The notes under the pieces: generated by a model
The model's input: the letters and a program-made list of their open reading frames with translations, nothing else
The model's database searches: none
Told to the model about the DNA's origin: nothing
Shown: piece after piece, positions 1 to 5,458 of the stretch
How positions within the stretch are numbered: the first letter of the stretch is position 1
Layout of the letters: each line of letters starts with the position of its first letter
Source: an uncultured Bacteroidota bacterium
GTDB taxonomy: Bacteria; Bacteroidota; Bacteroidia; Chitinophagales; Chitinophagaceae
Length of the DNA: 6,005 nucleotides
Assembly: GCA_946479055.1 (NCBI GenBank)
Contig: CAMLEX010000331.1
Span: 1 to 6,005, forward strand
Direction: 5' to 3'
Translations under genes and position numbers: made by a program

Positions 1-576
1 AGGATTGACATTATCCAATGTGCCATTGATAATCAGAACGGGTAATGGTTTGCCACTTGGTGTACAGTCCAAAGATGCGGAGTCCGGCATATTGGCAACA
101 ACAGCAGCAATAGCTTTAATTTCACCGGGAATCGTTAAGCCTAACTTATAAGCCATGTGGCCACCCCCGGAAAAACCGGCTGCGAAAACTTTTTTTTCAT
201 TAATTCCATATTTTGAATGGAAATAGTTTATCAACGCTTTGAAAAATGCATTTTCATTGATGTTCTCTTTATTGGCTATCGAAGTGGCGTACTTACGGCA
301 TTCGTTCCAATAATTTTTATACCCATTAGGATATACAATGACCAGTTTTTCGGTTGCAGCAATAGCTTCCAGGTTTAAGGATTTCTTCATGATGTTTTTC
401 CCATTTCCACCAGAACCATGCATGATAAACATCAGGCTACCGCCGTCAACAGCCGCAGTTGGTTTATTGAAATGAAAGCTGCGGTAATGTCCTTCTATCA
501 ATAAGGAATCGGTTATTAATTGGCTATATGCCACCGAAGAAAAAGGAAAGAGCAAAAAAATAAGTAAATATTTCAT
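1..576 (-). CDS. Secreted PHB depolymerase/LpqC-like esterase (partial, C-terminus beyond left edge)
   Basis: The frame is open from an ATG at 574-576 to the left edge (192 codons), so the C-terminus is missing. Residues 1-19 (MKYLLIFLLFPFSSVAYSQ) form a signal peptide, so the enzyme is probably exported. An alpha/beta-hydrolase follows: HGSGG at about 53-57 is the likely oxyanion-hole loop, YPNGYKNYWNECR lies at 82-94, and the nucleophile elbow GFSGGG places the catalytic Ser at 136. NGTLDNVNP at 184-192 matches the position of the catalytic Asp region (often HGTxDxxVP) in PHB depolymerase, feruloyl esterase and acetylxylan esterase relatives (LpqC/COG3509). The catalytic His would lie outside the window. 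The family hydrolyses ester bonds in polyesters or in acyl groups on polysaccharides; the substrate here cannot be told. It lies 54 bases downstream of the split beta-lactamase gene on the same strand and may be cotranscribed or use the TATCTTTA box at 605-612. Confidence 0.85.
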   Translation of the reverse strand, partial: MKYLLIFLLFPFSSVAYSQLITDSLLIEGHYRSFHFNKPTAAVDGGSLMFIMHGSGGNGKNIMKKSLNLEAIAATEKLVIVYPNGYKNYWNECRKYATSIANKENINENAFFKALINYFHSKYGINEKKVFAAGFSGGGHMAYKLGLTIPGEIKAIAAVVANMPDSASLDCTPSGKPLPVLIINGTLDNVNP

Positions 577-604
577 TTGAAAATGCGAATAATTATAAAA
601 TGAA

Positions 605-612
605 TAAAGATA
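605..612 (-). promoter_or_regulatory. Possible Bacteroidota -7 box (TATCTTTA) for the esterase
   Basis: TATCTTTA on the minus strand ends 28 bases before the esterase ATG and resembles the Bacteroidota -7 consensus TAnnTTTG. The same octamer occurs upstream of the beta-lactamase gene. I find no TTG at the expected 17-23 base distance upstream, so this is weak. Confidence 0.25.
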
Positions 613-630
613 AATATTTCTGAAATTGTC

Positions 631-933
631 CTATTGCATATAATCATAAATCAACTTCGATACATCAGCCATGGCTACGATCACTGTCTTTTCATCAACA
701 GGATCAAAACGTGACAACAAAACCAGTACATATTTTCTTCCGTCCGGCAGTAAAACAATACCCGAATCATGTTGTACTCCTGTTATTGAACCTGTCTTAT
801 GCGCAACTTTTACTTCTTTTGGTAATTGCGCAGGAATGATTTCATTGAATCGCTGGTCAAGTAATATTCTGATCATTTCTTTTGAAGCAGCAGCACTAAT
901 AACTTTTTCATTAGCCATCTGTTCATAGATCAT
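631..933 (-). CDS. C-terminal third of the split beta-lactamase-like protein (100 aa)
   Basis: This frame can restart at an ATG at 931-933, inside the end of the upstream frame, giving an 11-base overlap in which both frames read ATGATCTATGA. It contains QRFNEIIPAQLP (27-38), AHKTGSITG (44-52, the KTG motif with Lys46), then DSGIVLLPDGRKYVLVLLS, the predicted B4-B5 strands, and a C-terminal helix ending in YDYMQ. It has no nucleophile and would be inactive alone. The ATG restart is probably an accident of the lesion, although translational coupling of two halves cannot be excluded from sequence. Confidence 0.7.
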   Translation of the reverse strand: MIYEQMANEKVISAAASKEMIRILLDQRFNEIIPAQLPKEVKVAHKTGSITGVQHDSGIVLLPDGRKYVLVLLSRFDPVDEKTVIVAMADVSKLIYDYMQ

Positions 934-1513
934 AAGCGGTCGTTGTATTATTCAATCCTTTCTGATAAGCTTTATTGTCTTCCACTCCTCTTAATACTTT
1001 AATATCGTTGGCTCCCATTTTCTTCATCGTATGCATAATGCTATCCGGCTTTACCAGGTCAATCAATAAATTGGTAGCCAGGTTGCTGCTAAGGATGATC
1101 ATTTCGTATGCTAATGAAGCAATCGTTTTTTTCTTGCCGATATTTTTATACAACTCTGGTTCGCTGTCGTCTCTTGAGTCGAGCGAATAATCGCTACCAT
1201 CGGCAATACTGCTGAACGAATTTTTTATCACAATTGAATCAGTCAATGAAAATTTACTTGCTGCTGCCTGTTTGAAAATTTCTATAAGCACAGGCGTTTT
1301 CATGGTGCTGGCCGCATGAAAATTGTCTTTTTCATTTATCAATAACGTTTTGCCGGTTTGCAGATCTTTAAATGCTATACCAAAATGAGCGTTACTGATC
1401 GCCAGTTTATGCTGAACTTCTTTTTTTAACTCATCTATCGGCTCTTTTTTTTGCATACAAGCTGTTTGAAAAAACAAATTGAAAATAAGAACAATCATTA
1501 TTTGTTTATTCAT
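923..1513 (-). CDS. N-terminal two thirds of the split beta-lactamase-like protein (196 aa)
   Basis: The ATG at 1511-1513 starts a hydrophobic leader (residues 1-18) ending in QTAC, which suggests lipidation at Cys19, though the lipobox lacks the usual Leu at -3. Ser69 in STMK (69-72) is the expected acylated nucleophile with Lys72 as general base. DDSEPELYK (115-123) and the SSN triad at 142-144 follow; SSN takes the place of the classical SDN, a variant I associate with a broad hydrolase subfamily rather than with TEM-type enzymes. Glu178 in RGVED is the candidate deacylation Glu. The frame stops at 923-925, before KTG, so this product alone would lack the substrate-binding strand B3. The TATCTTTA box at 1531-1538 is a candidate promoter. 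Confidence 0.8.
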   Translation of the reverse strand: MNKQIMIVLIFNLFFQTACMQKKEPIDELKKEVQHKLAISNAHFGIAFKDLQTGKTLLINEKDNFHAASTMKTPVLIEIFKQAAASKFSLTDSIVIKNSFSSIADGSDYSLDSRDDSEPELYKNIGKKKTIASLAYEMIILSSNLATNLLIDLVKPDSIMHTMKKMGANDIKVLRGVEDNKAYQKGLNNTTTAYDL

Positions 1514-1530
1514 GAATTGACAGTTTAAAA

Positions 1531-1538
1531 TAAAGATA
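1531..1538 (-). promoter_or_regulatory. Possible -7 box (TATCTTTA) for the beta-lactamase-like gene
   Basis: TATCTTTA on the minus strand ends 17 bases before the ATG at 1513 and resembles TAnnTTTG. There is no clear TTG at 17-23 bases; a TTTT at 1556-1559 is the nearest T-rich candidate. The identical octamer upstream of the esterase adds slight support. Confidence 0.3.
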
Positions 1539-1723
1539 CCAGAATAAGTATTTCTAAAAGTCGGTTGACAATTCCTTCGGATTCTTCATAAGGCCTGTTT
1601 TGTGGTTAAATAGTGGATAGAGCCTGTAAAACACTCCGTTTCACATGATTAAAACAGCAATACAACGGAATTAGGACGCATTATTTGTGTTAACGCCAGG
1701 CAATTCAAGTGTAATCCGGCCGA

Positions 1724-1757
1724 TTGCATCTTAATAGGCCAGAATACTGTACCTTTA
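1724..1757 (+). promoter_or_regulatory. Candidate Bacteroidota promoter of the cold-shock-domain gene
   Basis: TTG at 1724-1726, a 23-base gap, and TACCTTTA at 1750-1757 fit the loose Bacteroidota pattern TTG-N17-23-TAnnTTTG. Transcription from here would give a leader of roughly 70 bases before the ATG at 1836. Cold-shock genes in other bacteria often have long leaders that act in temperature control, but I see no clear structured element in this one. Confidence 0.35.
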
Positions 1758-1835
1758 TTCGAATCCGCTGAAGATATTATCATTTTTCTTCAGATACTCC
1801 CTCCAATTTTTCAAACTTTAAAACTCAAAACAAGT

Positions 1836-2282
1836 ATGGCCGAGACCTGGAATAAAAAAGAAAGAGAAAAGAAAAAACAACAAAGCAAAAAAGAAAAAGC
1901 AGAAAGAAAGCTGGAGCGCAAAGAAAATTCAAAAGGCGGCAAAAGCCTCGATGATATGCTTGCCTATCTTGATGAAAATGGAAATTTGTCCAGCACCCCT
2001 CCCGATCCCCGGAAAAAAATAATCACCAAACTGGAAGACATTGAAATTGGTGTTCCCAAACATCAACCAGTTAACCCCGAAGATCTTATCCGCAAAGGTA
2101 TTGTCAGTTTTTTTAATGACTCCAAAGGATATGGTTTTATTAAAGATGTGGAAACACAGGAAAGTATTTTTGTACATATCAATTCATTGACAGAAGAAAT
2201 AAAAGAGCACAATAAAGTGACTTTTGAAATTGAAATGGGTCCAAAAGGCGCCAATGCTGTCAATGTAAAAAAGGTTAGTTAA
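1836..2282 (+). CDS. Cold-shock-domain protein with charged N-terminal extension
   Basis: The protein has 148 residues. The last 60 or so (87-148) form a cold-shock domain, an OB-fold that binds single-stranded RNA or DNA: KGIVSFFND starts strand 1, KGYGFI at 97-102 is RNP1, SIFVHI at 110-115 is RNP2, and NAVNVKKV is the last strand. The core domain is usually alone in 65-70 residue proteins. Here it follows an extension of about 85 residues whose first 35 are almost all Lys, Glu, Arg and Gln (probably a charged helix), then a linker with SLDDMLAYLDENGNL (37-51) and a Pro-rich stretch. By family knowledge it is a cytoplasmic RNA chaperone or translation factor; the extension may add nonspecific nucleic-acid or ribosome binding. 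The ATG at 1836 is the only start giving this extension; no Shine-Dalgarno is present, as is usual in Bacteroidota. It appears monocistronic, with a hairpin about 100 bases downstream. Confidence 0.9.
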   Translation: MAETWNKKEREKKKQQSKKEKAERKLERKENSKGGKSLDDMLAYLDENGNLSSTPPDPRKKIITKLEDIEIGVPKHQPVNPEDLIRKGIVSFFNDSKGYGFIKDVETQESIFVHINSLTEEIKEHNKVTFEIEMGPKGANAVNVKKVS

Positions 2283-2386
2283 GCCCCTCTGTTTTGCAAG
2301 GCTATCTTTTAACTGGGTTATCCAAGAAACTACAACAGGCATCTGATTAACAGAGCCAATTAATTTACATACCATTTTTTGAAAAT

Positions 2387-2410
2387 CCTGTCAAAATATT
2401 TTTTGACAGG
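2387..2410 (+). terminator. Perfect 10-bp hairpin downstream of the cold-shock gene
   Basis: CCTGTCAAAA (2387-2396), loop TATT, and TTTTGACAGG (2401-2410) form a perfect 10-bp stem. It lies 104 bases after the cold-shock stop and well before the next gene at 2572, as expected for transcript ends. The downstream tail (TCTTTATG) is only weakly T-rich, so it may be an imperfect intrinsic terminator or an RNA-stabilising hairpin. As a palindrome it could also bind a dimeric regulator. Confidence 0.45.
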
Positions 2411-2571
2411 TCTTTATGTGCATGGAGACAAATTGCACTATTCTCCCCAAATAAGCGGGCCTGTCTCAACATGATTTCTTCAAAAAAGAAAATAGGAGTA
2501 GTTAGCAAAGAAATTACAGGTACTATTTTTTTATTACCTTACCACTCATTTTTTAATTTATATGATAAACG

Positions 2572-3156
2572 ATGCAGACAGATATCAGCCGTCTTCAAAC
2601 CAAAGTAAAAAATTATAACCAGGTATTACAAAATACAAATAGCTATCGCCAGTCGTGGCAGAGTAAAGTGAAACAATTCATCAGTACTACGCTGAAGGAT
2701 ATTGTGGTACAGACAGGTTTAAAAGCAACCATTGTTGAGAAAAATAATATTGAAAACCTGGAAGCTATAGTGCTTGACCTGGGTCGGAGCAGCAGCGGCA
2801 TCGCTGAAAACATAGAAAATTCCGATGTAAAACGAATCATGGTCAAAAACAATGGAGCCATGATCTATCAGCAACTATTCAATGGTAAAATAATGGTGAT
2901 GCTGGTAAATCCTTATATCGAAGGTTACGGCGAAGCAAAATCGCCGCATAGCCTGGCTATTCTAAGACCTGATGAAATATCCGAAGCCGCGATCTTTAGC
3001 CATGTAGAAAGCCTGCTAAATGATATAACCGAATGGGAAGATTATGATGATGATGACAAACATACAAAAGTAGCTTTTCAACCTATCGGTTTTCAGCATA
3101 CGGTTAATCTGAAAAGTGATAATGGAAATGATTCTCCGGATGTGACCCAACAATAA
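2572..3156 (+). CDS. Cytoplasmic protein of unknown function (194 aa)
   Basis: I do not recognise a named family. The protein has no signal peptide or membrane segment. Residues 1-45 are polar and probably helical (SRLQTKVKNYNQVLQ, then SWQSKVKQFISTTLKDI). The centre alternates short strands: KATIVEKNNIENLEAIVLDLG (51-71), a Gly/Ser turn GRSSSG, then MVKNNGAMIYQQLFNGKIMVMLVNPYIEGYGE (90-121), which reads as a compact beta-rich core with many fixed-looking Gly, Asn and aromatic residues. An Arg-Pro-Asp-Glu motif (132-135) precedes a helix and an acidic run, EWEDYDDDDK (154-163). The tail is polar. The general pattern resembles conserved hypothetical proteins I associate with Chitinophagaceae. 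The ATG at 2572 is chosen because the ATG at 2562 is out of frame. A DoxX-like gene follows 26 bases downstream, so the two are probably cotranscribed. Confidence 0.8.
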   Translation: MQTDISRLQTKVKNYNQVLQNTNSYRQSWQSKVKQFISTTLKDIVVQTGLKATIVEKNNIENLEAIVLDLGRSSSGIAENIENSDVKRIMVKNNGAMIYQQLFNGKIMVMLVNPYIEGYGEAKSPHSLAILRPDEISEAAIFSHVESLLNDITEWEDYDDDDKHTKVAFQPIGFQHTVNLKSDNGNDSPDVTQQ

Positions 3157-3182
3157 TTTAAAGAGACAGGCAAAAAATAAGG

Positions 3183-3653
3183 ATGGAACCGTTAATAATT
3201 TTAATAGCCGCTTTTGTTTTATCGCTTATTATTTCAAAATTAATTACCCGGCAACCTAAACTGATATTGTCAGGCAATATAGCCATGAGTGCTATGTTAT
3301 TTTTCACAGTTAGCGGGCATTTTGTTTATCCCGCTGGTATGGCTATGATGCTTCCGGATTTTATTCCATTTAAGCTGGGGATGGTTTACTTTACAGGCTT
3401 TGTTGAAATTGCTGCTGCAGTTGGTTTATTAATTCCTGCTTTAAGATATTGGACAGGCGTTTTGCTTATCATATTTTTTATTCTTGTATTACCTGCTAAT
3501 ATTAATGCTGCCATTAAACAGGTGGATCTTAAAAACGCCAGCTATACCGGCAAAGGGTTAAGCTATTTATGGTTCAGAGTACCATTACAGATTTTATTTA
3601 TTGTTTGGGTATGGTATTTTGCTATAAGAAAAACTAATGAAAGATTCAGATAA
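3183..3653 (+). CDS. DoxX-like membrane protein
   Basis: The protein has 156 residues and four or five membrane segments, at about 3-21, 29-47, 67-87, 91-110 and 130-147. The order of motifs fits the DoxX/DoxD-like family (COG4270-type): a Gly-His-Phe segment ending helix 2 (45-47), LPDFIPF (57-63), a Gly-Phe-Val-Glu helix (72-75) ending in GLLIP, and LPANINAA (103-110) at the end of the next helix. Length is typical. Members sit in the inner membrane; some are linked to quinone or thiosulfate oxidation or to redox stress, but most, probably including this one, have no assigned reaction. The start at 3183 directly follows AAATAAGG. The gene lies 26 bases after the unknown protein, which suggests an operon. 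Its stop is only four bases from the stop of the convergent ion-channel gene. Confidence 0.85.
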   Translation: MEPLIILIAAFVLSLIISKLITRQPKLILSGNIAMSAMLFFTVSGHFVYPAGMAMMLPDFIPFKLGMVYFTGFVEIAAAVGLLIPALRYWTGVLLIIFFILVLPANINAAIKQVDLKNASYTGKGLSYLWFRVPLQILFIVWVWYFAIRKTNERFR

Positions 3654-3671
3654 CACATCAACCTTTATCTG
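3647..3671. repeat. 7-bp inverted repeat spanning two convergent stop codons
   Basis: CAGATAA (3647-3653) and TTATCTG (3665-3671) are perfect inverted copies around an 11-base loop. They cover the stop of the DoxX-like gene and the last codons and stop of the channel gene. With almost no spacer between the genes, this could be a weak shared transcript-end structure, but it lacks a T-tract and a GC-rich stem and may be chance. Confidence 0.2.
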
Positions 3672-4626
3672 CCTGCGAAATAAACCAAATGTTTGCAATA
3701 ACATAGATCAATAGTAATACTTGTGCAATGATCATATCAAACCGGTGTGCTTTTGCCTGGTTGTCTTTTTTTACAAGTTTTAAGGAATAGGCTGTAGCGG
3801 TAATAACGGCAAAAATAAAAAACAGGGTAAGTCCATGCAGTGTATCCACCAGTGTGAAAGATGTTGACTCCGGCAAAGAAGAATCAATAATATATTTGTT
3901 ACCGATCACAGCAAATAAAGACCCCACACTCAATCCAAACCGGGAGTCAATGCCATCAGTATGAATATAAAAACAGATATAAGCAATCAGGAAAGCAATA
4001 TACATTCCTAAAAACATTTTCCAGAACAAGCCAGTAGCATCCCGTTTGATGCCAAGGCGTACCCGGAATGAACTGTATTCGGTATGAGGCTTCGCCATTT
4101 CATCATCACCAAAAGCGGTTTCATATGCTTTTATCCCTGTTGAAATAGTACAACTGTCGATTGTCCATCCCCGCAATGTAAAACGCGGATCAAAATGATT
4201 GCCAACCGTATCTGGTACAAAAACAAGATACCGTGAATCGAACTGCGAATTTTCTATGGAAAGTCTTAATGTCTGGCGGTCGAAAGGAAAGTTGCTGATT
4301 TTCCACGAATCTTTCATAACACATTGCAATTTCATCTGCATATAAATCTGTTCACCCGAGCTGTCCACGGTAGAGAATGATTTATCAACTGATTTTGCCT
4401 GCGGTACTTCCAGGTTTTGTAAAAAATCAAAGTCTTTGTTTTTATATTTTAACCACAACCATAAATTGATGCTATATTCTTTTTGTTTGAAATCTATATC
4501 ATGTATACTGGTAATGTAGATTCCCACGCTAACCGTATCTGGTTTAATTCCCTGTGCATAGGAACTAAAATGCAGGCAAGAAAAAGCAAGAAGTAAAAAG
4601 ATTGGATAGAGCAGGGATTTTTTCAA
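3658..4626 (-). CDS. Prokaryotic pentameric ligand-gated ion channel (Cys-loop receptor) homologue
   Basis: The 322-residue protein matches the pLGIC plan of bacterial channels such as GLIC and ELIC. A signal peptide (1-25, ending SSYAQ) is followed by a beta-sandwich ligand-binding domain (about 28-195). It contains VGIYITSIHDID (34-45), a Trp-x-Trp strand (56-58), and the hallmark FPFDRQTL (113-120) of the Cys-loop region; as in other bacterial members the bracketing cysteines are absent. Four helices follow: M1 200-222, M2 about 229-247, LPEST (251-255) as the M2-M3 loop, M3 258-282, and M4 297-316. The M3-M4 linker is short and there is no intracellular domain. The start is TTG at 4624-4626: an in-frame stop lies four codons upstream and no other nearby start gives a signal peptide. 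Five subunits would form an ion channel in the inner membrane with a periplasmic domain. Ligand and ion selectivity are unknown. Confidence 0.9.
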   Translation of the reverse strand: MKKSLLYPIFLLLAFSCLHFSSYAQGIKPDTVSVGIYITSIHDIDFKQKEYSINLWLWLKYKNKDFDFLQNLEVPQAKSVDKSFSTVDSSGEQIYMQMKLQCVMKDSWKISNFPFDRQTLRLSIENSQFDSRYLVFVPDTVGNHFDPRFTLRGWTIDSCTISTGIKAYETAFGDDEMAKPHTEYSSFRVRLGIKRDATGLFWKMFLGMYIAFLIAYICFYIHTDGIDSRFGLSVGSLFAVIGNKYIIDSSLPESTSFTLVDTLHGLTLFFIFAVITATAYSLKLVKKDNQAKAHRFDMIIAQVLLLIYVIANIWFISQADKG

Positions 4627-4646
4627 TAGTTTATTGTTTTATCGGG

Positions 4647-4677
4647 GAAAGATAGATAACTGGCAATAAAAAAACAA
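4647..4677 (-). promoter_or_regulatory. Candidate Bacteroidota promoter of the ion-channel gene
   Basis: On the minus strand, TTG (4675-4677), a 20-base gap, and TATCTTTC (4647-4654) fit TTG-N17-23-TAnnTTTG, with the -7 box ending 20 bases before the TTG start codon. This suggests the channel gene is transcribed on its own rather than from the hydrolase remnant upstream. Confidence 0.4.
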
Positions 4678-4752
4678 GTTCTATCTGCTGATATAAGTAG
4701 GTCAGGAGACAGCTTGCCTGACAAATCCTGTCATCACCGGGCATATACACCA

Positions 4753-4974
4753 TCATCTTTTTTTTCCACTCATCTCCCTCCCATTTTGTAAAAGCGTCAT
4801 TGCATTGATTTCTTTTTTCTCATTGCGTTTAAAATTTACCTGGGCCTCTATTTCTTTGATAAAGAACTGGTCTTCCTTTTCGGGGTGAAGCTGCAATGCT
4901 TCCTGTCCCTCAGGCTTTCCTATTAACTTTCCATCTTCAAGGCTGATAGTGATAACCAATTCAGGTGATAATTC
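4753..4974 (-). CDS. Frameshifted C-terminal domain of the hydrolase remnant
   Basis: In the second frame the expected C-terminal domain resumes as YELSPELVITISLEDGKL and continues through QFFIKEIEAQVNFKRNEKKEINAMTLLQNG to the stop at 4753-4755. This alternation of short strands is typical of the small beta-barrel appended to such hydrolases. An ATG occurs at 4957-4959, but it lies inside the domain and is not a credible gene start. Confidence 0.5.
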   Translation of the reverse strand, partial: ELSPELVITISLEDGKLIGKPEGQEALQLHPEKEDQFFIKEIEAQVNFKRNEKKEINAMTLLQNGREMSGKKR

Positions 4975-5458
4975 GTAAACAGGTATATTGTTTTAACACA
5001 TCTTTGGATAAAGAAATTGACTTTTTCTCCTGGGGCAATTCATAAGGTTTGTCATACAGGATAGCGAAAATACTTTTCGTTATATTATCCAGATGAGGGT
5101 TGGCTGCATTGGCGAGTAAGATAACACAGGTATTGTCTTCGGGTATGCTCACCATATTGCTGTTGAAACCATGAATGCCTCCACTATGACCAACTGTTCT
5201 TTTGCCTGCGACGGAATCAATTCCCCAACCATAGCCATATTTATGTTTTACAGGAGTATGCGCTGTTTCTTTCGATGCCTTGCTGATAATAGCATCAGCC
5301 TGTAGTGATTCATGCCATTTATACAGATCCCCTGTAGTGGAGTAAATAGCACCGCCTGAATACGAAACGGAAGAATCAACTATGGGCGCCGGAATATTTT
5401 TATCTGCAGTGAAAATAATTTCCATCAAGCCACTCATGGTACTGTATTCACATATCAT
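4961..5458 (-). CDS. Open frame of the hydrolase remnant carrying the HSGG motif (165 aa)
   Basis: From about residue 22 the sequence is clearly hydrolase-like: NIPAPIVDSSVSYSGGAIYS (22-40), TGDLYKWHESL (42-52), YGYGWGID (74-81), and HSGGIHGF (91-98). HSG is the third catalytic motif, equivalent to KTG. PEDNTCVILLANA (106-118) is the next strand, and AILYDKPYELP (132-142) ends the catalytic domain. The last residues after KQYT (156-159) are frameshifted and not native. The ATG at 5458 is unlikely to be the native start: the same frame is open further upstream without recognisable homology, and the family needs an N-terminal catalytic half. Confidence 0.6.
   Translation of the reverse strand: MICEYSTMSGLMEIIFTADKNIPAPIVDSSVSYSGGAIYSTTGDLYKWHESLQADAIISKASKETAHTPVKHKYGYGWGIDSVAGKRTVGHSGGIHGFNSNMVSIPEDNTCVILLANAANPHLDNITKSIFAILYDKPYELPQEKKSISLSKDVLKQYTCLRIIT

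Larger units (their letters stand above)
631..1513 (-). pseudogene. Class A beta-lactamase-like serine hydrolase, disrupted by a frameshift near 927-931
   Basis: Two overlapping minus-strand frames together give one class A beta-lactamase-type protein (PF13354-like) of about 295 residues, the usual family length. The first carries the lipoprotein signal, the STMK nucleophile motif, the SSN motif and a Glu in the omega-loop region; the second carries KTGS and the C-terminal strands and helix. The first frame ends in TTTAYDL and a stop, and the second resumes at IYEQMANEK. In relatives, as I remember them, four residues separate this Asp-Leu from the Glu of the next helix; here only one nucleotide lies between the two codons. 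About 11 nt therefore appear missing. A single full-length enzyme cannot be made without frameshifting, so the gene is probably inactive unless the break is a sequencing error. The relatives include true beta-lactamases and hydrolases of unknown substrate. Confidence 0.8.
1514..1835. other. Divergent intergenic region, 322 bases
   Basis: This spacer separates the divergent beta-lactamase-like and cold-shock genes. It has a candidate promoter at each end (1531-1538 minus, 1724-1757 plus). I found no convincing ORF, tRNA or strong hairpin. The only inverted repeats I see are short: CTGTTTT/AAAACAG at 1595-1601 and 1651-1657, and TCCGTT/AACGGA at 1635-1640 and 1664-1669. They have long loops and are likely chance. 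Confidence 0.5.
4753..5458 (-). pseudogene. C-terminal remnant of a PF00144-type serine hydrolase (beta-lactamase/CubicO fold), frameshifted
   Basis: The two frames here together read as the C-terminal half of a periplasmic serine hydrolase of the class C beta-lactamase/penicillin-binding fold (PF00144) with the small domain common in Bacteroidota. Members are usually about 400-450 residues with an N-terminal signal peptide, SxxK and YxN motifs. Nothing resembling those lies upstream: only 152 bases separate this stretch from the stop of the desaturase gene. The catalytic half is therefore missing. The frame also breaks near 4975-4984: KQYT should continue as a G-x-YEL segment, and ACCTGTTTAC looks like ACCGGTGTTTAC with GG lost. 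Truncation plus frameshift argue for real decay rather than one sequencing slip. It cannot be an active hydrolase. Confidence 0.75.

Noticed and set aside
975..1190. Plus-strand ORF of 71 codons with hydrophobic content
   Set aside because: It lies fully opposite the clear beta-lactamase-like frame and its hydrophobicity reflects the antisense codons.
1565..1593. TTGACA at 1565-1570 resembling an E. coli -35 box
   Set aside because: No good -10 box follows at the right distance, and Bacteroidota use a different promoter consensus.
3051..3060. Asp-Asp-Asp-Asp-Lys in the unknown protein, matching an enteropeptidase site
   Set aside because: It is part of a simple acidic run; the protease is not bacterial and the match has no biological meaning here.
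2459..3171. GCCTGTCTC at 2459-2467 and its inverted copy GAGACAGGC at 3163-3171 flanking the 194-residue gene as possible mobile-element ends
   Set aside because: A 9-base match is expected many times by chance in 6 kb. There is no transposase and no target duplication.
4701..4722. GTCAGG/CCTGAC inverted repeat as a terminator for the hydrolase remnant
   Set aside because: The stem is only 6 bp with a 10-base loop and has no T-run on the minus strand; it is likely chance.
2383..4733. Shared 11-mer AAATCCTGTCA at 2383-2393 and 4723-4733
   Set aside because: A few 11-base repeats are expected by chance in AT-rich DNA of this length, and flanking bases do not match.
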